From Burkholderia paludis (GTDB taxonomy: Bacteria > Pseudomonadota > Gammaproteobacteria > Burkholderiales > Burkholderiaceae), in contig NZ_JPGL01000036.1 in the NCBI RefSeq assembly GCF_000732615.1, forward strand, positions 33,786 through 97,785: a stretch of DNA of 64,000 nucleotides, written 5' to 3'. How positions within the stretch are numbered: the stretch's first letter is position 1; every line of letters begins with the position of its first letter. The notes under the pieces were generated by a model. The model did no database searches, was not told the DNA's origin, and was given only the letters and a program-made list of their open reading frames with translations. This document shows, piece after piece, positions 43,824 through 51,426 of this stretch. Position numbers and translations under genes: made by a program.

Positions 43824-44693
43824 TCATTGCGTCGGGCGCGCCGCGGCGAGCGTCGCCCATGTGAGCGTCGGGCGCGGCGCATACAGGTCGACGCCCGGTG
43901 CGAGCAGGTTCGGGATGAACGGCTGCTCCGAGTGGTGGCGCGCGGCGTCGAGGATGGCCTGCACGAAATCGCGGCGTACCCATTTCAGGCGCGCGGTTGT
44001 CGTGTCGCCGGTCTCGACCTTCACGTAGAGCCCTTCGGCACGCTCCGATTTGTCGCACTGCTGCCAGGCGCGCGCGAGGTCGAATCCCTGCCGGCGCACG
44101 GTGGCCTCGAATGCGCGGCGCCAGTCCGGCGTTCTCGCGAGCGACGGGCCGAGCAGCGCCTTCAGGTCGGCCAGCCGCGCCGGCGCGATGCCTTCATGCA
44201 GCACGGGCACCGACAGCACCGGCCCGTCGGCGAGCAGCGCCCGCCGCGCGGGTGTCGACAGGAAACGGCCGGTCGCGCGGTCGAACACGTCGAATTCGAA
44301 GAAGTGATGCGGCAGCGCGTCGTAGAACACCGCGTGCTTCTTGGTCATCGTCTCGCCGTACATCACGTAGCGATCGCCGAGACGGTCGAGCAGCCAGCCG
44401 GCATGGGCGGCCGCCCAGGTCTTCACGAAGCCGAACTGCCGCTCGCGGCCGCCGCCGGCCAGATAGTGGCCGCGCGACTGCAGCAGCAGCTCGCCCGCCG
44501 GGCTGAAGCTGATGCCCGTGTTCGCGCCGTCGAGCTTTTCCTCGACGACGACATGCGCGCCCGCCAGGGTGCGATAGGGAACGTGGCCGTGACCTGCGTC
44601 GCCGTCCTGCAGGCGCGAGCCTTCGAGGTGCGGCGTGCGCGGATAGCGGGCGAGGTCGAGCGATTGCGTGTAGGCGCGGAAATCCAGCGTCAT
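43824..44693 (-). CDS. ATP-dependent RNA ligase (Rnl family)
   Basis: 289 residues with all covalent nucleotidyltransferase motifs in order: motif I EEKLDGANTG (K53 takes the AMP), motif III around YVMYGETMTKKH, IIIa HHFFEFDVFD, motif IV EGLYVKVE and motif V ARLKWVRRDF. It seals 3'-OH/5'-phosphate RNA ends. Ribosome-binding site GGAG. It is upstream of HD-Pnk in one unit, so healing and sealing are encoded together, and the divergent unit carries RtcB and PrfH. The natural substrate is unknown. Cleaved tRNA or rRNA is the usual expectation. Confidence 0.9.
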   Translation of the reverse strand: MTLDFRAYTQSLDLARYPRTPHLEGSRLQDGDAGHGHVPYRTLAGAHVVVEEKLDGANTGISFSPAGELLLQSRGHYLAGGGRERQFGFVKTWAAAHAGWLLDRLGDRYVMYGETMTKKHAVFYDALPHHFFEFDVFDRATGRFLSTPARRALLADGPVLSVPVLHEGIAPARLADLKALLGPSLARTPDWRRAFEATVRRQGFDLARAWQQCDKSERAEGLYVKVETGDTTTARLKWVRRDFVQAILDAARHHSEQPFIPNLLAPGVDLYAPRPTLTWATLAAARPTQ

Positions 44694-45193
44694 GGTCTTT
44701 CTCCGGAAACAGGGAAAAAGCCGACGACGTGAACGAACGGTCAGGGGTGCGTTGCGGTGTCAGTGCGTGTCCGGGCGCGGCCCCGCGCTCGACGCTCCGG
44801 CGCCGCGAGGCAACGGGAACGGGCAGGACGGCACGCGGCCGGGACGGCAGTCGTCGGCGTATCAGGCGAAGGGACGAATCGTTGCGGGCACTTGGATCAC
44901 CGGTTCGATGAGGGTTCAGGGATGAAGCAGGCGGATGCTACGAAACGGCCTGTGCGCTGTCAAGCGCGGCCGGACCTCGCCATGGCGGCAGTCCGTGCGG
45001 GCCGAACGCCTGTCGCGGTGCGCCACGCACGCCGTCGATACGGAAATGATATGGACTCCTGTTTGTATGTTTTTTGCCACATCGCACGACGATTCGATCG
45101 GCAATGCCGCGCTGCCGGCTTGCGGCGCCCGTTGCGGGCATGCTAGAGTCGCCGCCATTCCGATCAACCCCTCACTCGCAAGGAGAAAAAAAC
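44694..45193. other. Divergent regulatory region between the two RNA-repair units
   Basis: About 500 nt with no supported gene. An A/T-rich patch with TATGTTTTTTG near 45066-45076 stands out. The rtcB-side promoter is listed separately. I see no RtcR/sigma-54-type site and no rtcR gene, unlike E. coli rtc loci. Confidence 0.4.
45120..45149 (+). promoter_or_regulatory. Promoter of the rtcB-prfH unit
   Basis: TTGCGG, 18 nt, TAGAGT, with an extended -10 (TGC immediately before it). Transcription would start near 45156, giving a leader of about 265 nt before rtcB that contains a short reading frame. Confidence 0.5.
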
Positions 45194-45232
45194 ATGACGT
45201 CACGCCAGCACTCCTCCCGTCGCGGGTCGTAG
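45194..45232 (+). CDS. 12-codon upstream reading frame (candidate leader peptide)
   Basis: ATG at 45194 behind a near-ideal ribosome-binding site (AAGGAG, then A-rich spacer). It encodes MTSRQHSSRRGS, rich in Ser and Arg, and ends with TAG at 45230. The rtcB start 189 nt downstream has a poor site by comparison. Between them CATCGCC-GTCAT-GGCGATG (45282-45300) can form a 7-bp stem. The layout resembles leader-peptide control, but no function is proven. Confidence 0.5.
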   Translation: MTSRQHSSRRGS

Positions 45233-45420
45233 TTCGGGTCTTTCGCGTTCGTTTCAGCGTTCACGCCAAGCAGCACCACGCATCGCCGTCATGGCGATGA
45301 GCCGGGTCGTTCCGATCCGGTCGTGCCGCCCTCCTCCCGACTTCCGATGTCGGGCAGCGCCAGCAGGCGTTGCCCGCGCCATGGCCCGCCGTTCTTCCTT
45401 TTCATCGAACGGAAACCTCC

Positions 45421-46569
45421 ATGGGCAATTCCATGCAATACCTGGCCGAGCGCATCACACTGTGCGCTTGCGCCACCACCTGGATCGAAGGTGAAGCAGT
45501 CCGGCAGCTCGAACACGCTGCCACTCTCCCCGGCATGCGGCGCGTCGCCGGCATGCCCGATCTTCATCCCGGACGCGGCTTCCCGGTCGGCGCCGCATTC
45601 TTCTCGACGGGCCGGCTGTATCCAGCGCTGATCGGCGGCGACATCGGCTGCGGGATGGCGCTGTGGCAAACCGCGCTCGATGCGCGGCGCGTCAGCGCGT
45701 CGAAGCTCGCGAGCCGGCTCGGCTCGATCGACGCCACGCCCGACGCCAGCTGGCAGCCGTGCATCGCGGCGGCCGGTTTCGCGGATCACGCATTCGCGGC
45801 GTCGCTCGGCACGATCGGCAGCGGCAACCATTTCGCCGAGGCGCAGCGGATCGACGCGGTGTACGACGACGACGCCGTCGCGGCGCTCGGCCTCGATCGC
45901 GACCGCCTGCTGCTGCTCGTGCACAGCGGGTCGCGCGGCTTCGGCCAGTCGATCCTCGAGCAGCACATGCACGAGCACGGTTACAACGGGCTCGACGACA
46001 CGGATGCCGCGTGCGCGGCGTACCTCGCGCGTCACGATGCGGCGTTGCGCTACGCGGTCGCGAATCGCGACCTGATCGCGCGGCGGATGCTGGCGCGCTG
46101 GCGCAGCGACGGCCGCTGCGTGCTCGACGTGAACCACAACCTGGTGAGCCGCGCGAGCGTCGACGGCGAGCCCGGCTGGCTGCATCGCAAAGGCGCGACG
46201 CCGGCCGACGCGGGGCCGGTCGTCATTCCGGGTTCGCGCGGCGACTACAGCTACCTCGTCGCGCCCGTGCGGCCCGACGATGCGGCCAGCCTCGCATCGC
46301 TCGCCCACGGCGCGGGCCGCAAGTGGGCGCGCGGCGACTGCAGGGGCCGCCTCGAACGGCGCTTCACGCCGGCGCAGCTCACGCGCACGCCGCTCGGCAG
46401 CCACGTCGTCTGCGAAGACCGCGAACTGCTGTACGAGGAAGCGCCGCAGGCCTACAAGCCGATCGACAGCGTCGTCGACGCGCTCGAGGACGCCGGCCTG
46501 CTGCGCCGGCTGGCGCGGCTCGCGCCGGTGCTGACCTACAAGACTTCCGGGGAGGGCGGCCGATGCTGA
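45421..46569 (+). CDS. rtcB: RtcB-type GTP-dependent RNA ligase (RtcB2-like, paired with PrfH)
   Basis: 382 residues. Metal and guanylylation residues are all present: D74/C77 in GGDIGCGMA, H137 in GSGNHFAE, H168 in VHSGSRGFG, H239 in VNHNLV, PGSRGDYSYLV, and H296 (GMP acceptor) in SLAHGAGRKW. RtcB joins 3'-phosphate or 2',3'-cyclic-phosphate ends to 5'-OH ends. The paralogue encoded with PrfH is known to reseal 16S rRNA cut in the decoding centre. ATG 45421 is chosen to match family starts. Its ribosome-binding site is weak. It overlaps prfH by 7 nt. Confidence 0.95.
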   Translation: MGNSMQYLAERITLCACATTWIEGEAVRQLEHAATLPGMRRVAGMPDLHPGRGFPVGAAFFSTGRLYPALIGGDIGCGMALWQTALDARRVSASKLASRLGSIDATPDASWQPCIAAAGFADHAFAASLGTIGSGNHFAEAQRIDAVYDDDAVAALGLDRDRLLLLVHSGSRGFGQSILEQHMHEHGYNGLDDTDAACAAYLARHDAALRYAVANRDLIARRMLARWRSDGRCVLDVNHNLVSRASVDGEPGWLHRKGATPADAGPVVIPGSRGDYSYLVAPVRPDDAASLASLAHGAGRKWARGDCRGRLERRFTPAQLTRTPLGSHVVCEDRELLYEEAPQAYKPIDSVVDALEDAGLLRRLARLAPVLTYKTSGEGGRC

Positions 46570-47177
46570 TGCAGATTTCGTCCGCGCACGGCCCGCTGGA
46601 GTGCCAGCTTGCCGCGGCCCACGCGTTGCGGCGCCTGCAGGCGGAAGCCGACGCGCGGCGCATCGTCGTCACGGTGCTCGACATGCAGCCGGGCGAACGG
46701 CCCGGCACGCTGCGCTCGGCGCTGCTCGATCTCGACGGCACCGATGCGCCGTCGCTCGCGGACCGCTGGGCCGGGACGCTGCAATGGGTTTGCGCGAGCC
46801 CGTACCGGCTGCGTCATCCGCGCAAGAACTGGTTCGTCGGCGTCACGCGCTGCGCCGACGCGCAGCCGCTGCCGGACGGCGACGTGCGGTTCGAGGCGAT
46901 GCGCGCCCGCGGGCCGGGCGGCCAGCACGTGAACAAGACGAGCTCCGCGATTCGCGCGACCCACGTTGCGACCGGCCTGTCGGTGCGCGTGGAAAGCGAG
47001 CGCAGCCAGCACGCGAACCGGCGTCTGGCGTTGCAGTTGCTGCAGGTGCGGCTGCAGGAGGAAGCCGACCGCCACGCCTCGGATGCGCGCCGGCAGCGGC
47101 GCATGCAGCATTTCGAGCTGGAGCGCGGCAACCCGGTGCGCGTGTTTCACGGGCCGGCGTTCGTGCCGGCCGATTGA
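46563..47177 (+). CDS. prfH: Peptide chain release factor homologue PrfH
   Basis: 204 residues. The peptidyl-hydrolysis GGQ motif is intact (RARGPGGQHVNKTSSAI, G119-G120-Q121) with the following HVNKTSSAIRATHVATG of class I release factors. There is no codon-recognition domain, as expected for PrfH. ATG 46563 follows GGGGAGGG, and a second in-frame ATG is at 46569. It releases nascent chains from ribosomes damaged in the 16S decoding centre so that RtcB can repair them (established for the pair elsewhere). Translation is coupled to rtcB. Confidence 0.95.
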   Translation: MLMQISSAHGPLECQLAAAHALRRLQAEADARRIVVTVLDMQPGERPGTLRSALLDLDGTDAPSLADRWAGTLQWVCASPYRLRHPRKNWFVGVTRCADAQPLPDGDVRFEAMRARGPGGQHVNKTSSAIRATHVATGLSVRVESERSQHANRRLALQLLQVRLQEEADRHASDARRQRRMQHFELERGNPVRVFHGPAFVPAD

Positions 47178-47229
47178 GCGTGCGGGCCTGAGCGCCGGTA
47201 GAGGTCGAACCGGCGCTCAGGCCGCACGC
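47178..47229 (+). terminator. Long GC hairpin immediately after prfH
   Basis: A stem of about 21 bp with one bulged G and a 9-nt loop (left arm 47178-47199, right arm 47209-47229) begins at the base after the prfH stop. There is no T-run, so it may act as an mRNA 3' stabiliser or a Rho-assisted stop rather than a standard terminator. Confidence 0.6.
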
Positions 47230-47263
47230 ATGCCGACGGACGGCGTTTCACCCGCATCAACGG

Positions 47264-47295
47264 AAAGGCCCCGCTCGATTGCTCGAAGCGGGGCC
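47264..47295 (-). terminator. Intrinsic terminator of the small membrane-peptide gene
   Basis: On the minus strand GGCCCCGCT pairs with AGCGGGGCC (47267-47295), followed by TTTCC. It lies 71 nt after the stop codon of the gene at 47366-47578. Confidence 0.7.
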
Positions 47296-47330
47296 GATCG
47301 AATTCGGGACTGCCGTGCCGGCGACCCGGC

Positions 47331-47372
47331 GTGAATCTCGGTGCGTGAATCTCGGTGCGTGAATCTCAGTAA
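47331..47372. repeat. 14-bp tandem repeat, three copies
   Basis: GTGAATCTCGGTGC occurs twice perfectly (47331-47344, 47345-47358), and a third copy diverges at its end (GTGAATCTCAGTAA, 47359-47372). The third copy runs into the last codons of the gene at 47366-47578. A small VNTR. Confidence 0.85.
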
Positions 47373-47578
47373 GCGGACATCTCGACGCAAGGATCGACCT
47401 TGGACGGCGAGCAGATGACCGAATACCGGGCGCTCTCGCGCATCAACGCTTCGCCTTCGTGCAGGGCGATCTTGATCTCGGGGTGACGCTCGTACGCGAG
47501 GAATGCCGAGCACACGACAGCGGACATCACGACGAGGGAAAACACAAATTTTTCAAGGGTTTGGAAACGTTCAGGCAT
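47366..47578 (-). CDS. Small single-pass membrane protein, hypothetical
   Basis: 70 residues from the ATG at 47578 (a GTG at 47593 is possible). Residues 10-30 are a membrane helix (FVFSLVVMSAVVCSAFLAY). The remainder (HPEIKIALHEGEALMRE, two late cysteines) would be outside. A clean TATAAT promoter upstream and a terminator downstream support a real monocistronic gene. No family recognised. Confidence 0.75.
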   Translation of the reverse strand: MPERFQTLEKFVFSLVVMSAVVCSAFLAYERHPEIKIALHEGEALMRESARYSVICSPSKVDPCVEMSAY

Positions 47579-47603
47579 GGTTCGACCTATCACTCAGGCC
47601 GTG

Positions 47604-47632
47604 ATTATAGCGTGAAATAAGGGTTTTCCCTA
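47604..47632 (-). promoter_or_regulatory. Promoter of the small membrane-peptide gene with a palindrome
   Basis: TATAAT (47604-47609) with TAGGGA 17 nt upstream. The -35 lies in AGGG-AAAA-CCCT, a palindrome that could be an operator. Confidence 0.55.
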
Positions 47633-47861
47633 TAACGCGGCCCGCATACCGAGCATGTCTTCGATTCGGGCCGGGCCAGGTGCTCGCGCCCTTTTATGTA
47701 CATCCCTGTCCGACCGTGCGCCGCCCGCCACCTGCCCTGCGGCGTCGCACCTGCTCGGTATGCCGTCAATCATCGAGGGCTGGAACCGGCGTGGCGGCCA
47801 TGCGCCGAGAAGCGCGGACCGCAGATCCGGGGGAAACGGCGCGGACCTCGCCGCCCGTGTG

Positions 47862-48299
47862 TCACTGCGGCGCCGACGCGCTGCTCGCCGCGTTGCCGGG
47901 CCAGGCCTTGCCGATCCGGTCGATCAGCGACTTCGCGGTGCCCGTCACGATCGCCGCGTCGACGCCCGACGTCTGCCACGAGCCGTCGGCGGCCTGCACG
48001 AACGTCAGGTTCGCGCGCGACGGCGCGTAGTCGGCATTGCGCCACGTCACCACGACGTCGCACGCGTACGTGCGCTCGCCGAGCTTCCTGCAGTCGCCGT
48101 CGGGCTTCGCCGACACGACGTCGGCCGATACCGGCAACGGCTGGCCAAACAGCGCGTTCAGGCCGCCGTGGTTTTCCGCTTCGAGCGCGCGGCGCACGGC
48201 GGCGTCAACGTCGCTCGAGCCGGGGCCGTCGTGGAACAGGTTGCAGGCGGCCAGCAGCGTCGAGGCACAGCCGAGTGTCAGCAGCGTTTGAAACTTCAT
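47862..48299 (-). CDS. Small lipoprotein, hypothetical
   Basis: 145 residues. The signal peptide ends in a lipobox (TLLAACN, Cys near 19), so a lipid-anchored envelope protein. The mature part has a compact alpha/beta look with CRKLGERTYACDVVVTWRNA, probably one disulfide, and an Ala/Ser-rich end. Similar lipoproteins are common in Burkholderia with no function assigned. Confidence 0.88.
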   Translation of the reverse strand: MKFQTLLTLGCASTLLAACNLFHDGPGSSDVDAAVRRALEAENHGGLNALFGQPLPVSADVVSAKPDGDCRKLGERTYACDVVVTWRNADYAPSRANLTFVQAADGSWQTSGVDAAIVTGTAKSLIDRIGKAWPGNAASSASAPQ

Positions 48300-48464
48300 G
48301 GAGATTCGTCGATCGGGTGAACGTCGGGTGGCGCGCGGCGATCCGCGTGAACGCGTTCGCCGGGCCGCTACGCCGCGTAGTCTGCAACGTCCGCGGGCCG
48401 TTCGCGGTATCCATTTGTAACCGGCTATTGCACGGCGCCCCGCGCCCTGCCGTGGCGTCGGCGC

Positions 48465-49388
48465 CTATTGACGGTCCTGCTTCACGCGGCTCACGAGCTG
48501 CGTCGGGCTCACGAACCGCAGCGCGATCACGACCCACGCGAGCGTAATGGCCATGTAGATCATCGCCATCGCGTCGATCGACTGCGGCGCGCGCACGCCG
48601 GTGGAGAACACCGCGTAATACAGCGCGACGACGAGCGTCTGCGTGCTCGGGCCCGCCGTGAAGAACGTCAGCTCGAACATCCCGATCGTGCGCACCAGCA
48701 CGAGCAGCCCCGCCGCGAGCATGCCGGGCACCAGCAGCGGCAGCAGCACGTGGAGGAAATAGCGCCACGTGTTCGCGCCGAAGACGCGCGCGGCGGCCTC
48801 GAGATCCGGATCGATCTGCTCGATGAACGGCGTCATCACGAGGATCACGAACGGCAGCGCCGGCACGAGATTCGCGAGGATCACGCCGGGCAGCGTGCCC
48901 GCGAGCCCGACCTTGTACATCACGGTCGCCATCGGAATTCCGTACGTGACGGGCGGCACCATCAGCGGCAGCAGGAACACCAGCAGCGCGACGCGCTTGC
49001 CGCGGAACCGCACCCGCGCCAGCGCGTACGCGGCCGGCACGCCGAGCGCGATCGACAGCAGCACGACCGCGCCGACGACCTCGACGGTTACCCACAGCAC
49101 GCTCGCGAGCTGGAAGTCCTCCCACGCCTTGGCATACCAATGCAGCGTGAAGCCCTGCGGCAGCGGCGTGCCGAACCAGCGCGTCGCGATCGAGTTCACC
49201 GCGACGGTCGCGATCAGCAGCATCACGTTCAGCAGGAACAACGCCATCAGCCCCCAGACGAGCGCCTGCCACGCGCGGCCGGCGAGACGGCCTCCCGCGC
49301 GACGCGGTCGCGTGGCGTCGACGGGGTGCGCATCGGGCGCGTCGTGCTTCGGCGGCCATGCGCGCGCGGCGCGACGGTCGGTCGCCAT
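48465..49388 (-). CDS. ABC transporter permease (binding-protein-dependent, PotC-like)
   Basis: 307 residues with six hydrophobic segments after a basic N-terminus. The cytoplasmic EAA loop is EAAARVFGANTWRYFLHVLLP, the contact to the ATPase. It is the last gene of the four-gene importer and overlaps the first permease gene at 49388. A member of the polyamine/iron/phosphonate-type importers. The substrate cannot be named from sequence. Confidence 0.93.
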   Translation of the reverse strand: MATDRRAARAWPPKHDAPDAHPVDATRPRRAGGRLAGRAWQALVWGLMALFLLNVMLLIATVAVNSIATRWFGTPLPQGFTLHWYAKAWEDFQLASVLWVTVEVVGAVVLLSIALGVPAAYALARVRFRGKRVALLVFLLPLMVPPVTYGIPMATVMYKVGLAGTLPGVILANLVPALPFVILVMTPFIEQIDPDLEAAARVFGANTWRYFLHVLLPLLVPGMLAAGLLVLVRTIGMFELTFFTAGPSTQTLVVALYYAVFSTGVRAPQSIDAMAMIYMAITLAWVVIALRFVSPTQLVSRVKQDRQ

Positions 49389-50257
49389 CAGCCCTTGCCT
49401 CCCGTCACCGCGCCGGTATAGAAGAAGCGGCGCGCGCCGAGCATCGACGCGACCGCCAGCAACTGCACGAAACCCATCACGATCGCGATCGCCGATGCGA
49501 GCGAATAGTCGTAGCTTTCGAACGCGGCTTCCGCCGCCGCGATCGAGATCACGCGCGTGGGGCCGGCCGGCGCGCCGAGCAGCACGGCCGACGGGAATAC
49601 CGAGAACGCCTGCACGAACGACAGGCAGGCGGCCATCGTGAGCCCCGGCACGAGCAGCGGCAGGTAGATCCGGCGGAACTGCTGCCACGGGCTCGCGCCG
49701 AGCGTCGCCGCCGCGCGCGCGAGCGTCGGGTCGATGCCGCTGATGTACGACAGCATCAGCAGGAACGCGAACGGAAAGCCCGACACGATCAGCGACAGCA
49801 GCACGCCCCAGTAGTTGTGCGTCAGGCGCACTTCGCCGGTGTACAGGTGCAGCCCCTGCAACGCCTGCGGGAACCAGCCGTTCGGCCCGAAGTACGTGAG
49901 CATCCCGTCGGCGACGAGCACCGTGCCGAGCGTGACCGGAATCACCAGCAGCGTCGTGACGAGCTTCTGGTACGGCGAATGGCGACGCAGCGCGAACGCG
50001 ACGGGCAGCGCGACGCCGACGTTGAGCAGCGTCGCCGGCACGGCGAGCTTCAGCGTGACCAGCACGGTCGGCCACATCGCGGTGTCGGTGAAGAACTGCA
50101 CGTAGTTCGCAAGCGCGCCGCCGCCGTTCGTCGGCCGGAACGACAGCACGAGCCCGTACGCGAACGGATAGACGAACAGCGCGACGATGAACGCGAGCGC
50201 CGGCATGACGAGCCAGGCCTTCGCGTCGCGCGGCGTGCCGCGGGCGAGCGTGCTCAT
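49388..50257 (-). CDS. ABC transporter permease (PotB-like)
   Basis: 289 residues with six membrane helices and the EAA-type loop RAAATLGASPWQQFRRIYLP. The ATG at 50257 is preferred. An upstream in-frame ATG at 50317 would overlap the ATPase gene by 20 nt, and neither has a good ribosome-binding site. It pairs with the permease at 48465-49388. Confidence 0.92.
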   Translation of the reverse strand: MSTLARGTPRDAKAWLVMPALAFIVALFVYPFAYGLVLSFRPTNGGGALANYVQFFTDTAMWPTVLVTLKLAVPATLLNVGVALPVAFALRRHSPYQKLVTTLLVIPVTLGTVLVADGMLTYFGPNGWFPQALQGLHLYTGEVRLTHNYWGVLLSLIVSGFPFAFLLMLSYISGIDPTLARAAATLGASPWQQFRRIYLPLLVPGLTMAACLSFVQAFSVFPSAVLLGAPAGPTRVISIAAAEAAFESYDYSLASAIAIVMGFVQLLAVASMLGARRFFYTGAVTGGKG

Positions 50258-50297
50258 GCGGCCGTCGCCCGGCGTGACGGCGCGGCGATCGGGCCGT

Positions 50298-51377
50298 TCA
50301 TTCGGGCTCTCCCGCATAGACGAGCGTGCGCGACGGCGCGACGCGCAGCCGCAGCCGCTCGCCTGCCGCGCATTCGCCGGCGACCCGCGCCCAGATCGGC
50401 CCGAACGGCGTCGCCGCGTGGATCAGCGAATCGCGGCCGCCGTACTCGATCGTCTCGATCGTCGCGTCGAACGCGTTGTCGCCCGCATCGCCGGCGCGCT
50501 CGATGTCGTCGGGGCGCAGCGCCACCATGACGTCCTTCGTGTCGAAGCCGGCCATCGGCACCCCCGCGAGGCGCACGCCGCCCGCGGCGACGCTCACGCG
50601 GTCGCCGGCCGTCCCTTCGAGCGTGAACGGCAACACGTTGCGATACCCCATGAAACGCGCGACATGGAGGTTGCGCGGGCGCGTGTAGACGTCCTTCGGC
50701 GTCGCGACCTGCTGCACGACGCCCGCCTTCATCACGACGATGCGATCGGCCATCGACAGCGCCTCGTCCTGGTCGTGCGTCACGTAGATCGTCGCGCGTT
50801 CGAGCTGCGTGTGAATGCGGCGGATCTCGGCGCGCATCTCGATGCGCAGCTTCGTGTCGAGGTTCGACAGCGGCTCGTCCATCAGCACGAGCGGCGGCTC
50901 GATCACGATCGCGCGTGCAATCGCGACGCGCTGCTGCTGGCCGCCCGACAACTGCGCCGGCAGCTTGCCCTCGTGCCCGACGAGCTGCACGCGTTCGAGC
51001 GCCTGCTGCGCGCGCCGCCGCGTTTCCTGCTTCGGCACGCCGCGCATCCTGAGGCCGAAGCCGACGTTGTCGAGCACCGACATGTGCGGAAACAGCGCAT
51101 AGTTCTGGAACACCATCCCGAAGCCGCGACGCTCGGGCGGCAGCACGTCGATGCGCGTGTCGTCGAGCCAGATGCCGCCGCGCGTCAGCGGTTGCAGCCC
51201 CGCGATGCAGTTCAGCGCGGTCGACTTGCCACAGCCCGACGGGCCGAGCAGCGCGATGAACTCGCCGCGCCGGATCTCGAGATCGAGCCCGCTCAGCGCG
51301 GCGACCGGCACACCCTGCGCATTGGTGAAACTGCGGCACACGTCGTCGAGCCGCAGCCGTTCGAAACCGTGCTTCAT
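50298..51377 (-). CDS. ABC transporter ATP-binding protein (PotA/FbpC-like)
   Basis: 359 residues. Walker A is LLGPSGCGKST (45-55), Q-loop VFQNYALFPHMSV, signature LSGGQQQRVAIARA, Walker B PLVLMDEPLSNLDTKLR and H-loop YVTHDQDEA. The C-terminal TOBE-type domain (270-359) is present. It powers import by the two permeases downstream. It lies 49 nt after the binding-protein gene. Confidence 0.95.
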   Translation of the reverse strand: MKHGFERLRLDDVCRSFTNAQGVPVAALSGLDLEIRRGEFIALLGPSGCGKSTALNCIAGLQPLTRGGIWLDDTRIDVLPPERRGFGMVFQNYALFPHMSVLDNVGFGLRMRGVPKQETRRRAQQALERVQLVGHEGKLPAQLSGGQQQRVAIARAIVIEPPLVLMDEPLSNLDTKLRIEMRAEIRRIHTQLERATIYVTHDQDEALSMADRIVVMKAGVVQQVATPKDVYTRPRNLHVARFMGYRNVLPFTLEGTAGDRVSVAAGGVRLAGVPMAGFDTKDVMVALRPDDIERAGDAGDNAFDATIETIEYGGRDSLIHAATPFGPIWARVAGECAAGERLRLRVAPSRTLVYAGEPE

Positions 51378-51426
51378 TCCACGAACTCCGTCGGCGCGGG
51401 CGCGACGGCGCCCGCCGGTCCATGCG

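Noticed and set aside
44890..44930. tRNA-like T-loop sequence (GGTTCGATGAGGG) in the RNA-repair intergenic region
   Set aside because: No matching acceptor, D-arm or anticodon stems could be folded around it on either strand.
45044..45060. Near copy of the HD-Pnk translation-start sequence (CAGGAGTCCA-ATCAT) on the minus strand
   Set aside because: Similarity stops after about 16 bases. A match of this length is expected by chance in a 64-kb window.
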